Shown: piece by piece, positions 42,090 through 50,218 of the stretch
Position numbering within the stretch: the first letter of the stretch is position 1
Layout: each line of letters opens with the position of its first letter
Assembly: GCA_026129905.1 (NCBI GenBank)
Contig: JAHCHE010000014.1
Coordinates: 62,001-126,000 of the forward strand
Reading direction: 5' to 3'
Length of the DNA stretch: 64,000 nucleotides
Source of the DNA: Bryobacteraceae bacterium
Lineage (GTDB): Bacteria > Acidobacteriota > Terriglobia > Bryobacterales > Bryobacteraceae
Made by a program: the position numbers and the translations under genes
Notes under the pieces: model-generated
Told to the model about the DNA's origin: nothing
Database searches by the model: none
Seen by the model: only the letters and a program-made list of their open reading frames with translations

Positions 42090-42956
42090 ATGCACGACTC
42101 CGTTTCCCAGCCCCTCCCCGGCTCGGTCAGCCCTCGCAAGCTCGAAGCCAACCGCGCCAACGCCCTCAAATCCACGGGCCCCGTCTCCGAAGCCGGCAAA
42201 AAGCGCTCCAGCGCAAATTCCACCCGCCATCGCATCCTCGCCTCCGCCGCCACCCTGCTCGCCAAACCCAACCAGGAACTCCAATCCCTCCTCACCAGCT
42301 ACCGCGCCGACTTCCGGCCCTCCTCCGTCCACGAGCGGACCCTGGTCGATGAAATCGCCGTCGCCGCCTGGCGCATGAAACACCTCGCCCGCATCGAAAC
42401 CGGCCTCCTCGCCGCCCAGATGCACGACGCTTACGTCCACGCCACCGAGGAGCCCAAGCGCATCGTCCCCCGCTGGCACGAGTTCATACCCGACGACGAC
42501 CCTTTCTACGGCGACGCCATCTCTCCGAAAACGCCCGAAGCCTCCGAGCCCGACCCGCCCGCGCTCGCCGAAGAGCCCGAGGACGTGCAGGAACTAATGG
42601 CCGGCCTCGCCTGGGCCAGCAACCCGCAGGCCTTCTCTCTGCTGGTGCGCTACCAGGCCCAGTCCCGCCGCGACTACTACCGCGCGCTGAAGGAACTCGA
42701 GCGCGTCCGCACCGGCCAGGCCGGCTACCTGCCCCAGGAACCGCCGCCGTCGCAACTCGGCCGCCCGGTCGAGCCCGAACCGCAACCCGCCGGATGCGAA
42801 ACGAAGCCACCGGCGCCGTCCCCCAGGACCGCCGCGGCATCCGCCTCCAACCAAACGGACCCACCGGTGGCCGCCCCGGCCCCGGAGCCGCCGACCTCGG
42901 ACGCCTCGTTTGTAGAAAAGCCCGCCACGAACCCTGGAAATCCCCGACGTCCTTGA
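42090..42956 (+). CDS. acidobacterial 'ANRANALKSTGP' family protein, function unknown
   Basis: The 288-residue protein begins with the family signature 'SPRKLEANRANALKSTGPVS' and continues 'KKRSSANSTRHRIL'. This motif is widely repeated in acidobacteria and planctomycetes, normally read as '..ANR.NA.KSTGP.T..GK..s..Na.kHG'. A helical middle part ('VHERTLVDEIAVAAWRMKHL') and the segment 'LVRYQAQSRRDYYRALKELE' are also family features. The C-terminus is proline-rich and disordered. No enzymatic motif is visible. Relatives are commonly multi-copy, which suggests either lineage expansion or association with mobile DNA. The function is unknown. Confidence 0.75.
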   Translation: MHDSVSQPLPGSVSPRKLEANRANALKSTGPVSEAGKKRSSANSTRHRILASAATLLAKPNQELQSLLTSYRADFRPSSVHERTLVDEIAVAAWRMKHLARIETGLLAAQMHDAYVHATEEPKRIVPRWHEFIPDDDPFYGDAISPKTPEASEPDPPALAEEPEDVQELMAGLAWASNPQAFSLLVRYQAQSRRDYYRALKELERVRTGQAGYLPQEPPPSQLGRPVEPEPQPAGCETKPPAPSPRTAAASASNQTDPPVAAPAPEPPTSDASFVEKPATNPGNPRRP

Positions 42957-43346
42957 CGTGGCGCACACTCTTAGTGTGCCGAGTCCACACTCGTGTGGAC
43001 TCTTGTGCCCCAAACCGGTAAGAACTCCAGGCTTACAACGTTCCACTGGACCCCCGTCTTTCCGAGCCGCGACCGCGAGGGAGCGGTATTCCGCGCTACG
43101 CCACCGTAGCCCCGAACGGAGCTACTCCGCCAGCGCAGCACGGGCGTATATCAAATCTGATAGTCCCGTGTTCTGGCCGACGGCCCCGTCGGCGTCGAGC
43201 GGACCATCGAAATCGGCTCTTGGGCGCAACACGGGGAACACGCCGTCTTGCCGCGGCAGCAATCGGCAGCCGGGGCGGGCGGTCCGCCCCGGCTGCCGTC
43301 GGAGATCAAGCTCTGGAACTAACCTGCAGTTCCGCTCCTGACGCGG
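42957..43346. other. non-coding gap packed with hairpins
   Basis: About 390 bases contain no supportable gene. It starts with a tandem hairpin (copy E, 42963-43002: GCACACT-ctt-AGTGTGC then GAGTCCACA-ctcg-TGTGGACTC). It later holds a perfect 14-bp stem (43265-43278 paired with 43284-43297, loop GCGGT). Copy E shares the 7-bp/3-nt plus second-stem design of copies A-D but not their sequence. The 14-bp stem lies downstream of both convergent genes and may act as a bidirectional transcription stop, although it lacks a T tract. Confidence 0.6.
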
Positions 43347-45644
43347 TCATTTCTGCGCCAGCGCATCGACATTGAACATGTACTGACTCATGCTTGCCAG
43401 GCACACGTTGAAGACCACGTTAACGTTTTCTCCCGTTGTAAGTTCGGCGTCGTCATAGGCCCCCGTCCAAGCACTGTAACCTGTAACATCATGATAGGGC
43501 AGACCGTAGACATCGCCGATTTTTAAGACGATCGGACCGGTCTCAGGGTGCACGACAAGGCGGTTGCCACTGCTGAGCTGCGTAATCTTGAAGAGGATGT
43601 TCGAAATCGGATCGGCTCCTGCGTTCTCGATGACGGCAAATATTTGCTGCATCCCAACGCTGTTTGCGGGACAACCGTACCCGACGGCCTGGGCTTTCGA
43701 GAAGGTTAGGCCCTTCTTTTGAGCCAATTTGATGCTGGTGGAAACGCTGACGTGACCTCCCCCCACGATCTGGTGCAGCTTGGAATTGATCCATTGGGGC
43801 ATGCCATTGACGAAAGCCTGCGTGTCGGCAATCGGCGTTGGCGCAACCGCCCCGCTATTGGCGACGCCATTGGTTTTGGAGTTGACGCCAGCAACATCGG
43901 CGCCGAGATCCTTCCCGTCGGGTTTCCGCGTGAACGGATGCTCGCCCTTCCCGGAAAACTTGCCGTTCGGCAGAAGCCGGTAGTCGCCGGTGGCGTAACT
44001 GTAGAATCCTACTTCTTGCCACGTGCCCGGATAGCATTTGTCGTTGGCGTCGGGATATTGGCTGGAGCAGTTGCCCAGGTACTTCTGCTGGTACGTGGAG
44101 CCGCCAACGAGCGCATTCTTACGGAACGCGGAACTGGTGCGCTTGTCCGCTACCCAGTCGGTCCAATTCTTGAGAGCGGTGTTTCCGATCGCCGCCGTCG
44201 TCGGCGGATTCCCAGATGCTACGCCGTAGAGTCCGTGGTGCAGGACGTTGTTTGTGAACTTGAAACCTTTGCCTTTCGGCGTGGTCTCAAAATGGACAGC
44301 TTCTGTTTCCGCGCCGCCAGGCTGGATGATGGTGTTGTGGTTGACGGTGAGGTAGTCCGGTCCAGTATAGAGCGCCAGCACGGTCCCCCGGCCAGGCCAC
44401 TCGACGCTGTTGAGGCCGTCAATGACGTTATTTTCTATCCGAACGTGTTTCACTCTTCCCAACATGGCTCCCTTGTCATCCTTGCACTGGTAGTCACGTG
44501 AGATGATCTCGAAGCCCGCTCCCGTATTACGGACGTAGTTGTATTGGACGAGGACGTTCTCGGTGACGGCGTTAGGGACTGTACAAGCTTCATTGACCTT
44601 TGTTTGCGGATTGTCTCTCCCGGCGATGGCTTTGAACACAATCGCGCTTCCCGACTGTTCCTGCTGGCCTTGACGCCAGTTGTTCTCGAAGACGTTGCCT
44701 TCGATGATCACATTGCGCGCCAGTTTTGTTTCCAGGTGGTTCTTCACGTCCCACCCGCCGGATGTCTTCTTCCAGGACACTAGCTTTTTGAAGTGATTGT
44801 GCAGGATGACTATATTTTCCGGAATCAGCTTATCCGTGGGATCCAATGTGTCATTGTCGCCCAGCCGCGGGACGTCGCCTCCGAACAAGATGTTAATGCC
44901 TGCGGCTTCGATGTAGTTGTTGTAGATTAGCAGGTCTTTGACGCCATTAACTCCTATGATGGCGTGTGTTTCCTGCGCGACCTTGCCAAAGCCCGAAAGA
45001 TAGGAATTCTTGATCACCGTTTGCATGCTGTGGACTTCGATTCCTCGTTTGCCGGCTGCGTCGGAGTCGCCGTGGCCATGGATATACATGCGGTCAAGTT
45101 CGATGTGATGAGGAACGTGAAAGACAAGGCTCTGCCGGTCGGTATTGTTCCCAAGCTTCACCAGGCCGTTGGTGTATACTCCTGCCGGAGGCCTGACCTC
45201 CAGCCCTACCAGGCGATAGTATTGCGGCGTAAGTTCCGGATGCGCGTACCAGGGCCTGACCCCCGGCGGCACGTCGAACTCGGCGGTTACGATTCCGGGG
45301 TAGGTGCTTACGGGTACAATCTTGGCGAGGTTCGCGGTTGTCGTGACGCGTTTGTTCGGCGGCGCCAGCGCGTCGATGTTCTCCGTCATGATGGTGATGT
45401 ACCCAGTCCCGGTCTTCTGGGCTTTGAGAACGAACGACGTGTTGCCGCCCTTGGGCGTATAGGTTTGCCCCTGTTTCAGGCAGATGGTCTGGCCGCGGAC
45501 GGCTTTGTCGATCGCCGTCTGGAGATCCGCGTTTCCCGTGCCGGTTGGGGTTACGGTGAAGTCGCACGCCGCGCGCGCGACGCCAGCGGAAAGCATCGTT
45601 GCCGCGAGGAACGCGAAGAATTCTGCATAGGGTCGATATGACAT
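43347..45644 (-). CDS. secreted right-handed beta-helix protein
   Basis: AAGGAG precedes the ATG at 45644 at good spacing (MSYRPYAEFFAFLAATMLSA), which also begins a signal peptide. The 765-residue product has 'DLQTAIDKAVRGQTICLKQG' near the N-terminus, the usual entry of parallel beta-helix proteins. It continues with many short repeats such as 'IVILHNHFKKL', 'NVIIEGNVFENNW', 'NVLVQYNYVRNTGAGFEI' and 'VRIENNVIDGLNS'. Such folds occur in pectate lyases, other polysaccharide lyases and adhesins. The C-terminal 150 residues form a separate domain. Catalytic residues cannot be assigned, so carbohydrate binding or cleavage is only probable. Confidence 0.78.
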   Translation of the reverse strand: MSYRPYAEFFAFLAATMLSAGVARAACDFTVTPTGTGNADLQTAIDKAVRGQTICLKQGQTYTPKGGNTSFVLKAQKTGTGYITIMTENIDALAPPNKRVTTTANLAKIVPVSTYPGIVTAEFDVPPGVRPWYAHPELTPQYYRLVGLEVRPPAGVYTNGLVKLGNNTDRQSLVFHVPHHIELDRMYIHGHGDSDAAGKRGIEVHSMQTVIKNSYLSGFGKVAQETHAIIGVNGVKDLLIYNNYIEAAGINILFGGDVPRLGDNDTLDPTDKLIPENIVILHNHFKKLVSWKKTSGGWDVKNHLETKLARNVIIEGNVFENNWRQGQQEQSGSAIVFKAIAGRDNPQTKVNEACTVPNAVTENVLVQYNYVRNTGAGFEIISRDYQCKDDKGAMLGRVKHVRIENNVIDGLNSVEWPGRGTVLALYTGPDYLTVNHNTIIQPGGAETEAVHFETTPKGKGFKFTNNVLHHGLYGVASGNPPTTAAIGNTALKNWTDWVADKRTSSAFRKNALVGGSTYQQKYLGNCSSQYPDANDKCYPGTWQEVGFYSYATGDYRLLPNGKFSGKGEHPFTRKPDGKDLGADVAGVNSKTNGVANSGAVAPTPIADTQAFVNGMPQWINSKLHQIVGGGHVSVSTSIKLAQKKGLTFSKAQAVGYGCPANSVGMQQIFAVIENAGADPISNILFKITQLSSGNRLVVHPETGPIVLKIGDVYGLPYHDVTGYSAWTGAYDDAELTTGENVNVVFNVCLASMSQYMFNVDALAQK

Positions 45645-45899
45645 CCGTTTCTCCTTTGGTCTCAACCTTCGTGAGCCGCCATGGGTTCACGCAATTTGGA
45701 CTCCACACCCGGCCCGGTCCCCGCCAACCAGGCCAACTCTATGATTCAACAGGAGATGTGGAGAAGAAGCACGCATTTGGCAGGCCCATCATGCTATCCG
45801 ATTTGATAGCAGAGTAACAGGTCTCTTATCCTTTTGTGCAACTCCTGCGCCGAGCCGCCCCCTACGCCGCCCCCGCGTCTGCGGTGAAGTCTCAGATCA

Positions 45900-47330
45900 C
45901 TAAAATCGCCACGTCACTTCCACGTACCCGTACTGCGCATTCCCTCCGCGCGGATAGATCGATCGCATCGCCGATTGCCCGCGCGCGAACCCATAGTACG
46001 CCCCCACGGTGACCTGCGCCGTTGCGGCCCAGTCGGCGCTCAGGTCGTACAGCGTCGCCAGGCCGCTGCGGCCCGAAGCCGCACGCCCGACGTAGCCGAA
46101 CGACCAGGGGTTAAAGGCGCCCCCGCCCAGGTACCACAGATCCCGGCTCTCCGCCAGGCGCAAGCCGTGAACGTCGGCGCGGATGGAAACCTTGCCGTGC
46201 GGCCGCAGAATCACTTCTGCAAACGCGTCGCGGATGTTCATCAAGTTGAAGAAGGGAAAGCGCGCGTAGATGCGCGGCGTGGGCAGAATGCCGAAGAACG
46301 TCCCGTGCCGGTTGTCACCCGGATCGCCGTCGCCGCTGGCGTAGAAATACCCGCCCCGGAACCACGGCTTGAGCGTCTTCAGCCCCCTCGGCTGGAATCC
46401 CGCTTCCAGAGCCGCCGCCGAGCCCCGGTGATCGAGCGCGCCCCACCGGCCGGTCTGACCGACGCCCCACGCCAGCAGGTCCACCGTACCGGCGCCGGTC
46501 GCCTGCGCGTGCAGGTAGTGCCCGCCGAACGACCCGATGCGAACATTCGCCAGGTCCCGGGCGCGCGCCGCGGCGGGGCGGTTGTCGGTCTTGGCGATGG
46601 GCCGCCAGTCGTCGTAATAGATGCCGAAGATTCTCAGGTCGCCGGCGCCGCCGCCCATGGATAGCTGCCGGGTCCAGGCGCCATAGGCGACGCCAACGTT
46701 CGCCCAGCCCCATCCGTCGGTCTGAAAAACGCCCCGCGTGGGCACTGCCCCCACAAAGGTGAAGTTGTTCCCTCCCGCGTCATAGGCGTAATGCAGCCCG
46801 TCGTAGCTCCGGCCCACGTGCGTGAACCCGAACGGCCCGAGCAGCCGCTGTTGGATGCGCGTGTTCTTCAGCGCCGCCAGGGTCGGGTTCTTCGGCACAA
46901 CCTCTGCGCCGTCGGAGAACTCGAACCGGCCCAGCCGGACGCTCTGCCCGCCCGCGCCCCGCCAGCGTATGTACGCCTGCTTGGGAAACACCATCGCCGT
47001 GTTTCGCCGGCCCCCGTTGGCGACGTAGTAATTCGCCCCCATTCCGAGCTGCCCTTGCGCCCCGGGCGCGACCGCGTCGCGCGGAAGCCCGAGCAGCGCC
47101 GGCGCCGCCAGCTCCACCTTCCATTCGAACTTCTCGCGCCGCTGTCCGAAGTCCACGCGGAGCAGGTTCCCCAGGAAGGCGTAGTTCCCGTCCGCCTCTC
47201 CCTGAAACCAGCCCCACGCCTCCATCCTGCTGCGCAGACTGCCGTGAATGCTGAGTTCGCCGGCGGCGGGATCCGCGGCGGCGACAACGCCCGGCAGCAG
47301 CGCCATCAGGAAAGCGGCTCGTAGTTTCAT
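45900..47330 (-). CDS. AlgE-like outer-membrane porin (alginate_exp family)
   Basis: The 476-residue protein has a signal peptide (MKLRAAFLMALLPGVVAAAD) and a single barrel throughout. Characteristic blocks are 'LSIHGSLRSRMEAWGWFQGE', 'GRFEFSDGAEVVPKNPTLAA' and 'YDGLHYAYDAGGNNFTFVGA'. It ends 'QYGYVEVTWRF' with a terminal phenylalanine. Members of this family include alginate exporters and general anion channels. Here the gene is divergent from nrfHA with a shared 100-base control region, so it may supply nitrite or nitrate to the periplasm; this is inference from position. Confidence 0.78.
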   Translation of the reverse strand: MKLRAAFLMALLPGVVAAADPAAGELSIHGSLRSRMEAWGWFQGEADGNYAFLGNLLRVDFGQRREKFEWKVELAAPALLGLPRDAVAPGAQGQLGMGANYYVANGGRRNTAMVFPKQAYIRWRGAGGQSVRLGRFEFSDGAEVVPKNPTLAALKNTRIQQRLLGPFGFTHVGRSYDGLHYAYDAGGNNFTFVGAVPTRGVFQTDGWGWANVGVAYGAWTRQLSMGGGAGDLRIFGIYYDDWRPIAKTDNRPAAARARDLANVRIGSFGGHYLHAQATGAGTVDLLAWGVGQTGRWGALDHRGSAAALEAGFQPRGLKTLKPWFRGGYFYASGDGDPGDNRHGTFFGILPTPRIYARFPFFNLMNIRDAFAEVILRPHGKVSIRADVHGLRLAESRDLWYLGGGAFNPWSFGYVGRAASGRSGLATLYDLSADWAATAQVTVGAYYGFARGQSAMRSIYPRGGNAQYGYVEVTWRF

Positions 47331-47369
47331 CGGCCACTTTCATGGTAGGGAACGCACGAGCGGCCGGCA

Positions 47370-47383
47370 GTGACCTCCGTCAC
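47370..47383. promoter_or_regulatory. Crp/Fnr-type palindrome between porin and nrfHA
   Basis: GTGAC-ctcc-GTCAC is a perfect 5-4-5 palindrome with the geometry of FNR/HcpR/DNR-type operators. Its centre lies about 56 bases before the nrfH ATG and roughly 40 bases before a likely start site (TACATT at 47404-47409 as -10). It could serve both divergent genes. The regulator is unknown. Confidence 0.45.
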
Positions 47384-47432
47384 GGCGCCAACCGCCCGTC
47401 GGTTACATTCGTAATAGCGGACCGAACCGACG

Positions 47433-47906
47433 ATGACGCGTGATGGGCAATCCACGATGGGCGCCGGAGGTTACCTGTTGGTCCTCGTCGGCGTCCTCAT
47501 CGGGGCGGCGCTCGGACTCGGCCTGTTCACGTTCGGCTACGCGCGCGGGGCCTCGTACCTTACCGACAATCCCGAGGCCTGTGCCAACTGTCACGTCATG
47601 CGGGAGCAGCACGAGAGTTGGATGAAGGGGAGTCATCGCGCTGTCGCCGTCTGCAACGACTGCCACACGCCGGCCGGCTTCGCGCCGAAGTACGCCACCA
47701 AGGTCCGCAACGGCTTCTTCCACTCGCTGGCGTTCACCACCGGTTGGTTCCCCGACGTGATCCGGATCACCGGTTTCAGCCGCGAGGTAGCGGAGGCTTC
47801 CTGCGACAAGTGTCACTCCCAGATTGTCGCGGGCATCCAGAACGTCCGGGCCCATAACGAACCGGTCGCTTGCATCCAGTGTCACTCCAGGGTGGGACAT
47901 CAATGA
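47433..47906 (+). CDS. nrfH: cytochrome c nitrite reductase membrane subunit NrfH
   Basis: The 157-residue protein has one N-terminal membrane helix (about residues 12-36) followed by four CxxCH haem sites: 50-54 (CANCH), 74-78 (CNDCH), 124-128 (CDKCH) and 147-151 (CIQCH). This is the NapC/NirT-type quinol dehydrogenase NrfH, which passes electrons from menaquinol to NrfA. The order nrfH then nrfA with an 18-base gap is the classical arrangement. An internal ATG at residue 9 is a possible alternative start. Correct haem attachment would need a System I or II maturation apparatus, which is not in this window. Confidence 0.92.
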   Translation: MTRDGQSTMGAGGYLLVLVGVLIGAALGLGLFTFGYARGASYLTDNPEACANCHVMREQHESWMKGSHRAVAVCNDCHTPAGFAPKYATKVRNGFFHSLAFTTGWFPDVIRITGFSREVAEASCDKCHSQIVAGIQNVRAHNEPVACIQCHSRVGHQ

Positions 47907-47924
47907 TAGCGGGAGGAACGACGC

Positions 47925-49346
47925 ATGGCCAGTAGACGAAGCGCGCGCTTCGGATCGCGCGGCGGGCGCGGGCTGATGTTGGCGATCGTGATCGCTGCCG
48001 TCGCCACGGTCGCCATCGCCGCGCTGTTGGTGAACATTTTCGAGCGCAAGCAGGAAGCGCGCGATCACTTCTTTCGCGTCGTCGAAATCGACGACCTCAC
48101 CCAAGACCCGGCCGTCTGGGGCAAGAATTTCCCGCTCCAGTACGACCTCTACAGCCGAACCGTCGACATGGTGCGCACGCGTCATGGCGGATCGGAAGCC
48201 ATGCTCCGCGCCCCCACCGGCGGCGACCCGCGCACGGTGGTTGCCCAAAGCAAGCTTGAAGGCGATCCGCGTCTCGCGCGGATGTGGGCCGGCTATCCTT
48301 TCGCCGTCGATTTCCGCGAGGAGCGCGGCCACGCCTACATGCTCGAGGACCAGACGTTCACCCGCCGGGTCCTCGAGTTCCAACAGCCCGGGACCTGCCT
48401 CAACTGCCACGCCTCCACCTACGTCGCCTATCGGAAGCTCGGCGACGGCGACCTGATTGCCGGCTTCGAAAAACTCAACCGCATGCCCTACGCCGAAGCC
48501 CGCAAACTGGTGGAGCATCCGGTGAGCTGCATCGACTGCCACGAGCCGGCAACAATGCGCCTTCGCATCACGCGTCCCGCCTTCATGGAAGGCATGCGCG
48601 TCTGGAAGGCCTCGCAGGGAATCGAGAACTACGACGTGAACACGATGGCCACGGCGCAGGAGATGCGCAGCTACGTCTGCGGCCAGTGCCATGTCGAGTA
48701 CTACTTTCAGGGCGCCGAAAAGCGCCTGACCTACCCCTGGTCCAAGGGGCTGAAGGTGGAAAACATGCTCGCCCACTACGACGAAGTCAAGTTCCACGAC
48801 TGGACCCACAAGGAGACCGGCGCGCTCTCGCTGAAGGCCCAGCATCCCGAGTTCGAGATGTACAACCAGGGCGTGCACGCGCGCTCCGGCGTGGCCTGCG
48901 CCGATTGCCACATGCCCTACACCCGCGCCGGCGGTTTAAAGGTGAGCGACCATCACGTGCGAAGCCCGATTCTGAACATCAACCGCGCGTGTCAGGGTTG
49001 CCACCATTTCTCCGAGCAGGAAATGAAGGACCGGGTGGAGCAGACTCAGGCCCGGTTCCTCAACGCGCGCAGTCTCGCTCTGGACGCGCTGATGGATTTG
49101 ATTGACGACGTGAAAGCGGCCCGCGACAACGGAGCGAGCGACAGCGAACTCGCGGCGGCGCGCGACTTCCAGCGTAAAGCGCAGTTCTACGTCGACTACG
49201 CCGAGGCGGAAAACTCGGCCGGCTTCCACGCTCCGCAGGAAGCCATGCGCATCCTGGCCGAGTCGGTCGATTTCAGCCGCCGCGGCCAGGTCGCGCTGCG
49301 AAAGCTTCCCGCGCGCCGCGGCGTCTCCAATGGCGCGAGCGACTGA
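47925..49346 (+). CDS. nrfA: ammonia-forming cytochrome c nitrite reductase NrfA, CxxCH active-site type
   Basis: The 473-residue protein has five haem sites: 158-162 (CLNCH), 202-206 (CIDCH), 252-256 (CGQCHVEYYF, the calcium-site region), 325-329 (CADCH) and 356-360 (CQGCH). The first is the active-site haem, which in Escherichia coli is CxxCK with lysine as proximal ligand; here it is CxxCH. Such CxxCH NrfA proteins are known from other lineages and do not need the NrfEFG-type special lyase. The enzyme reduces nitrite to ammonium with six electrons. An uncleaved-looking N-terminal helix (about 17-38) may tether it beside NrfH. Confidence 0.92.
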   Translation: MASRRSARFGSRGGRGLMLAIVIAAVATVAIAALLVNIFERKQEARDHFFRVVEIDDLTQDPAVWGKNFPLQYDLYSRTVDMVRTRHGGSEAMLRAPTGGDPRTVVAQSKLEGDPRLARMWAGYPFAVDFREERGHAYMLEDQTFTRRVLEFQQPGTCLNCHASTYVAYRKLGDGDLIAGFEKLNRMPYAEARKLVEHPVSCIDCHEPATMRLRITRPAFMEGMRVWKASQGIENYDVNTMATAQEMRSYVCGQCHVEYYFQGAEKRLTYPWSKGLKVENMLAHYDEVKFHDWTHKETGALSLKAQHPEFEMYNQGVHARSGVACADCHMPYTRAGGLKVSDHHVRSPILNINRACQGCHHFSEQEMKDRVEQTQARFLNARSLALDALMDLIDDVKAARDNGASDSELAAARDFQRKAQFYVDYAEAENSAGFHAPQEAMRILAESVDFSRRGQVALRKLPARRGVSNGASD

Positions 49347-49835
49347 TCAGGCGCTGCCGCCGGCGCGGCGGTACATCGCCCGAATCATCTCGAACTCGCT
49401 CCCGTCGGGCATCGGAACGATGTTGCGATAGAGCCGGCTGCCGTCGTCGAGCGTCTGGATGATTTCGCGATACCGGATGACCCGTCCCTGGTGGACCGCC
49501 TCCGTCTCGAACGTCATCGTGCGGCCGGCGGCGTCCCACGTCCCCTCGGACCGCGTGATGCACGTCTGCATCGAATCCACCCACGCCCCGGTGTACCTGT
49601 CCTTGGACGGATCCCAGCCGTAGACGCCATGCCCTTCGAAGCCGGTTTCCGAGCGGTGCTCGACGACCAGCCAGCGGCCCCCGCAGATGGTCCGGTTTGT
49701 CGCCCCCCCTTTCTGGCGGACCGGCGGCGTGCCCGGCCCCGGCCGGATCTCGATGTCCGCCTCCCAGTCGCCCACGTCCCTTTCGAACACCGCCGTCGCT
49801 TCCCTGATGCGGTCTTCCATCCCCGGAGCGCTCAT
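49347..49835 (-). CDS. DUF1579-family protein
   Basis: The 162-residue protein shows the DUF1579 pattern: 'VGDWEADIEIRPGPGTPPVR' followed by 'TICGGRWLVVEHRSETGFEG', 'HGVYGWDPSKDRYTGAWVDS', 'SEGTWDAAGRTMTFETEA' and 'YREIIQTLDDGSRLYRNI'. It predicts a small cytosolic beta-barrel resembling lipocalin-like sensor folds. No catalytic residues are obvious. Its stop codon abuts that of nrfA (convergent, no gap). The role is unknown. Confidence 0.8.
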   Translation of the reverse strand: MSAPGMEDRIREATAVFERDVGDWEADIEIRPGPGTPPVRQKGGATNRTICGGRWLVVEHRSETGFEGHGVYGWDPSKDRYTGAWVDSMQTCITRSEGTWDAAGRTMTFETEAVHQGRVIRYREIIQTLDDGSRLYRNIVPMPDGSEFEMIRAMYRRAGGSA

Positions 49836-49858
49836 GTCCCCTCCTCCTTTGGGGCATT

Positions 49859-50020
49859 CTACACCCGCTGGTCAACGCCGATGCGGGGCAGGAGCGAGGA
49901 CGGATTGTGCATGTGCGCGATGTGCAAGCCGCCGCCGCCCAGTTTGGGGTATCCGGTGAGCTCGAGAAACAACCGTATGGAGAGAATCGCCGCCACCGCG
50001 GACACCAAGAATGCCTCAAG
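49859..50020 (-). pseudogene. remnant of a conserved membrane protein
   Basis: On the minus strand one frame reads 'LEAFLVSAVAAILSIRLF', then 'LELTGYPKLGGGGLHIAHM', then a junk-like tail to a stop at 49859. The 'FLELTGYPKLGGGGLHIAHM' block is the conserved first part of a family of multi-helix membrane proteins that is normally several hundred residues long. A stop codon directly precedes it (50021-50023) and no good start remains. It is therefore a truncated fragment, perhaps left after a deletion. The rest of the gap up to 50167 contains nothing I can name. Confidence 0.5.
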
Positions 50021-50218
50021 CTAGCCCCAGGCCTCGACATTTCTGACGGAGGAATCGCGCACCACTGTCACGGCCGCTATTGCTTCGATGCTAACACTGG
50101 CGTTCCACCGATCCCGCTTGTGCCGGGACCGCCGGCGCGGTTCGATCGTTAGGATGGAAGAAGCGGAATGGCGCGCCTGCGTCAGGGCGGCCGCCATTCC
50201 TCGCTATCCGAGCAGCGT

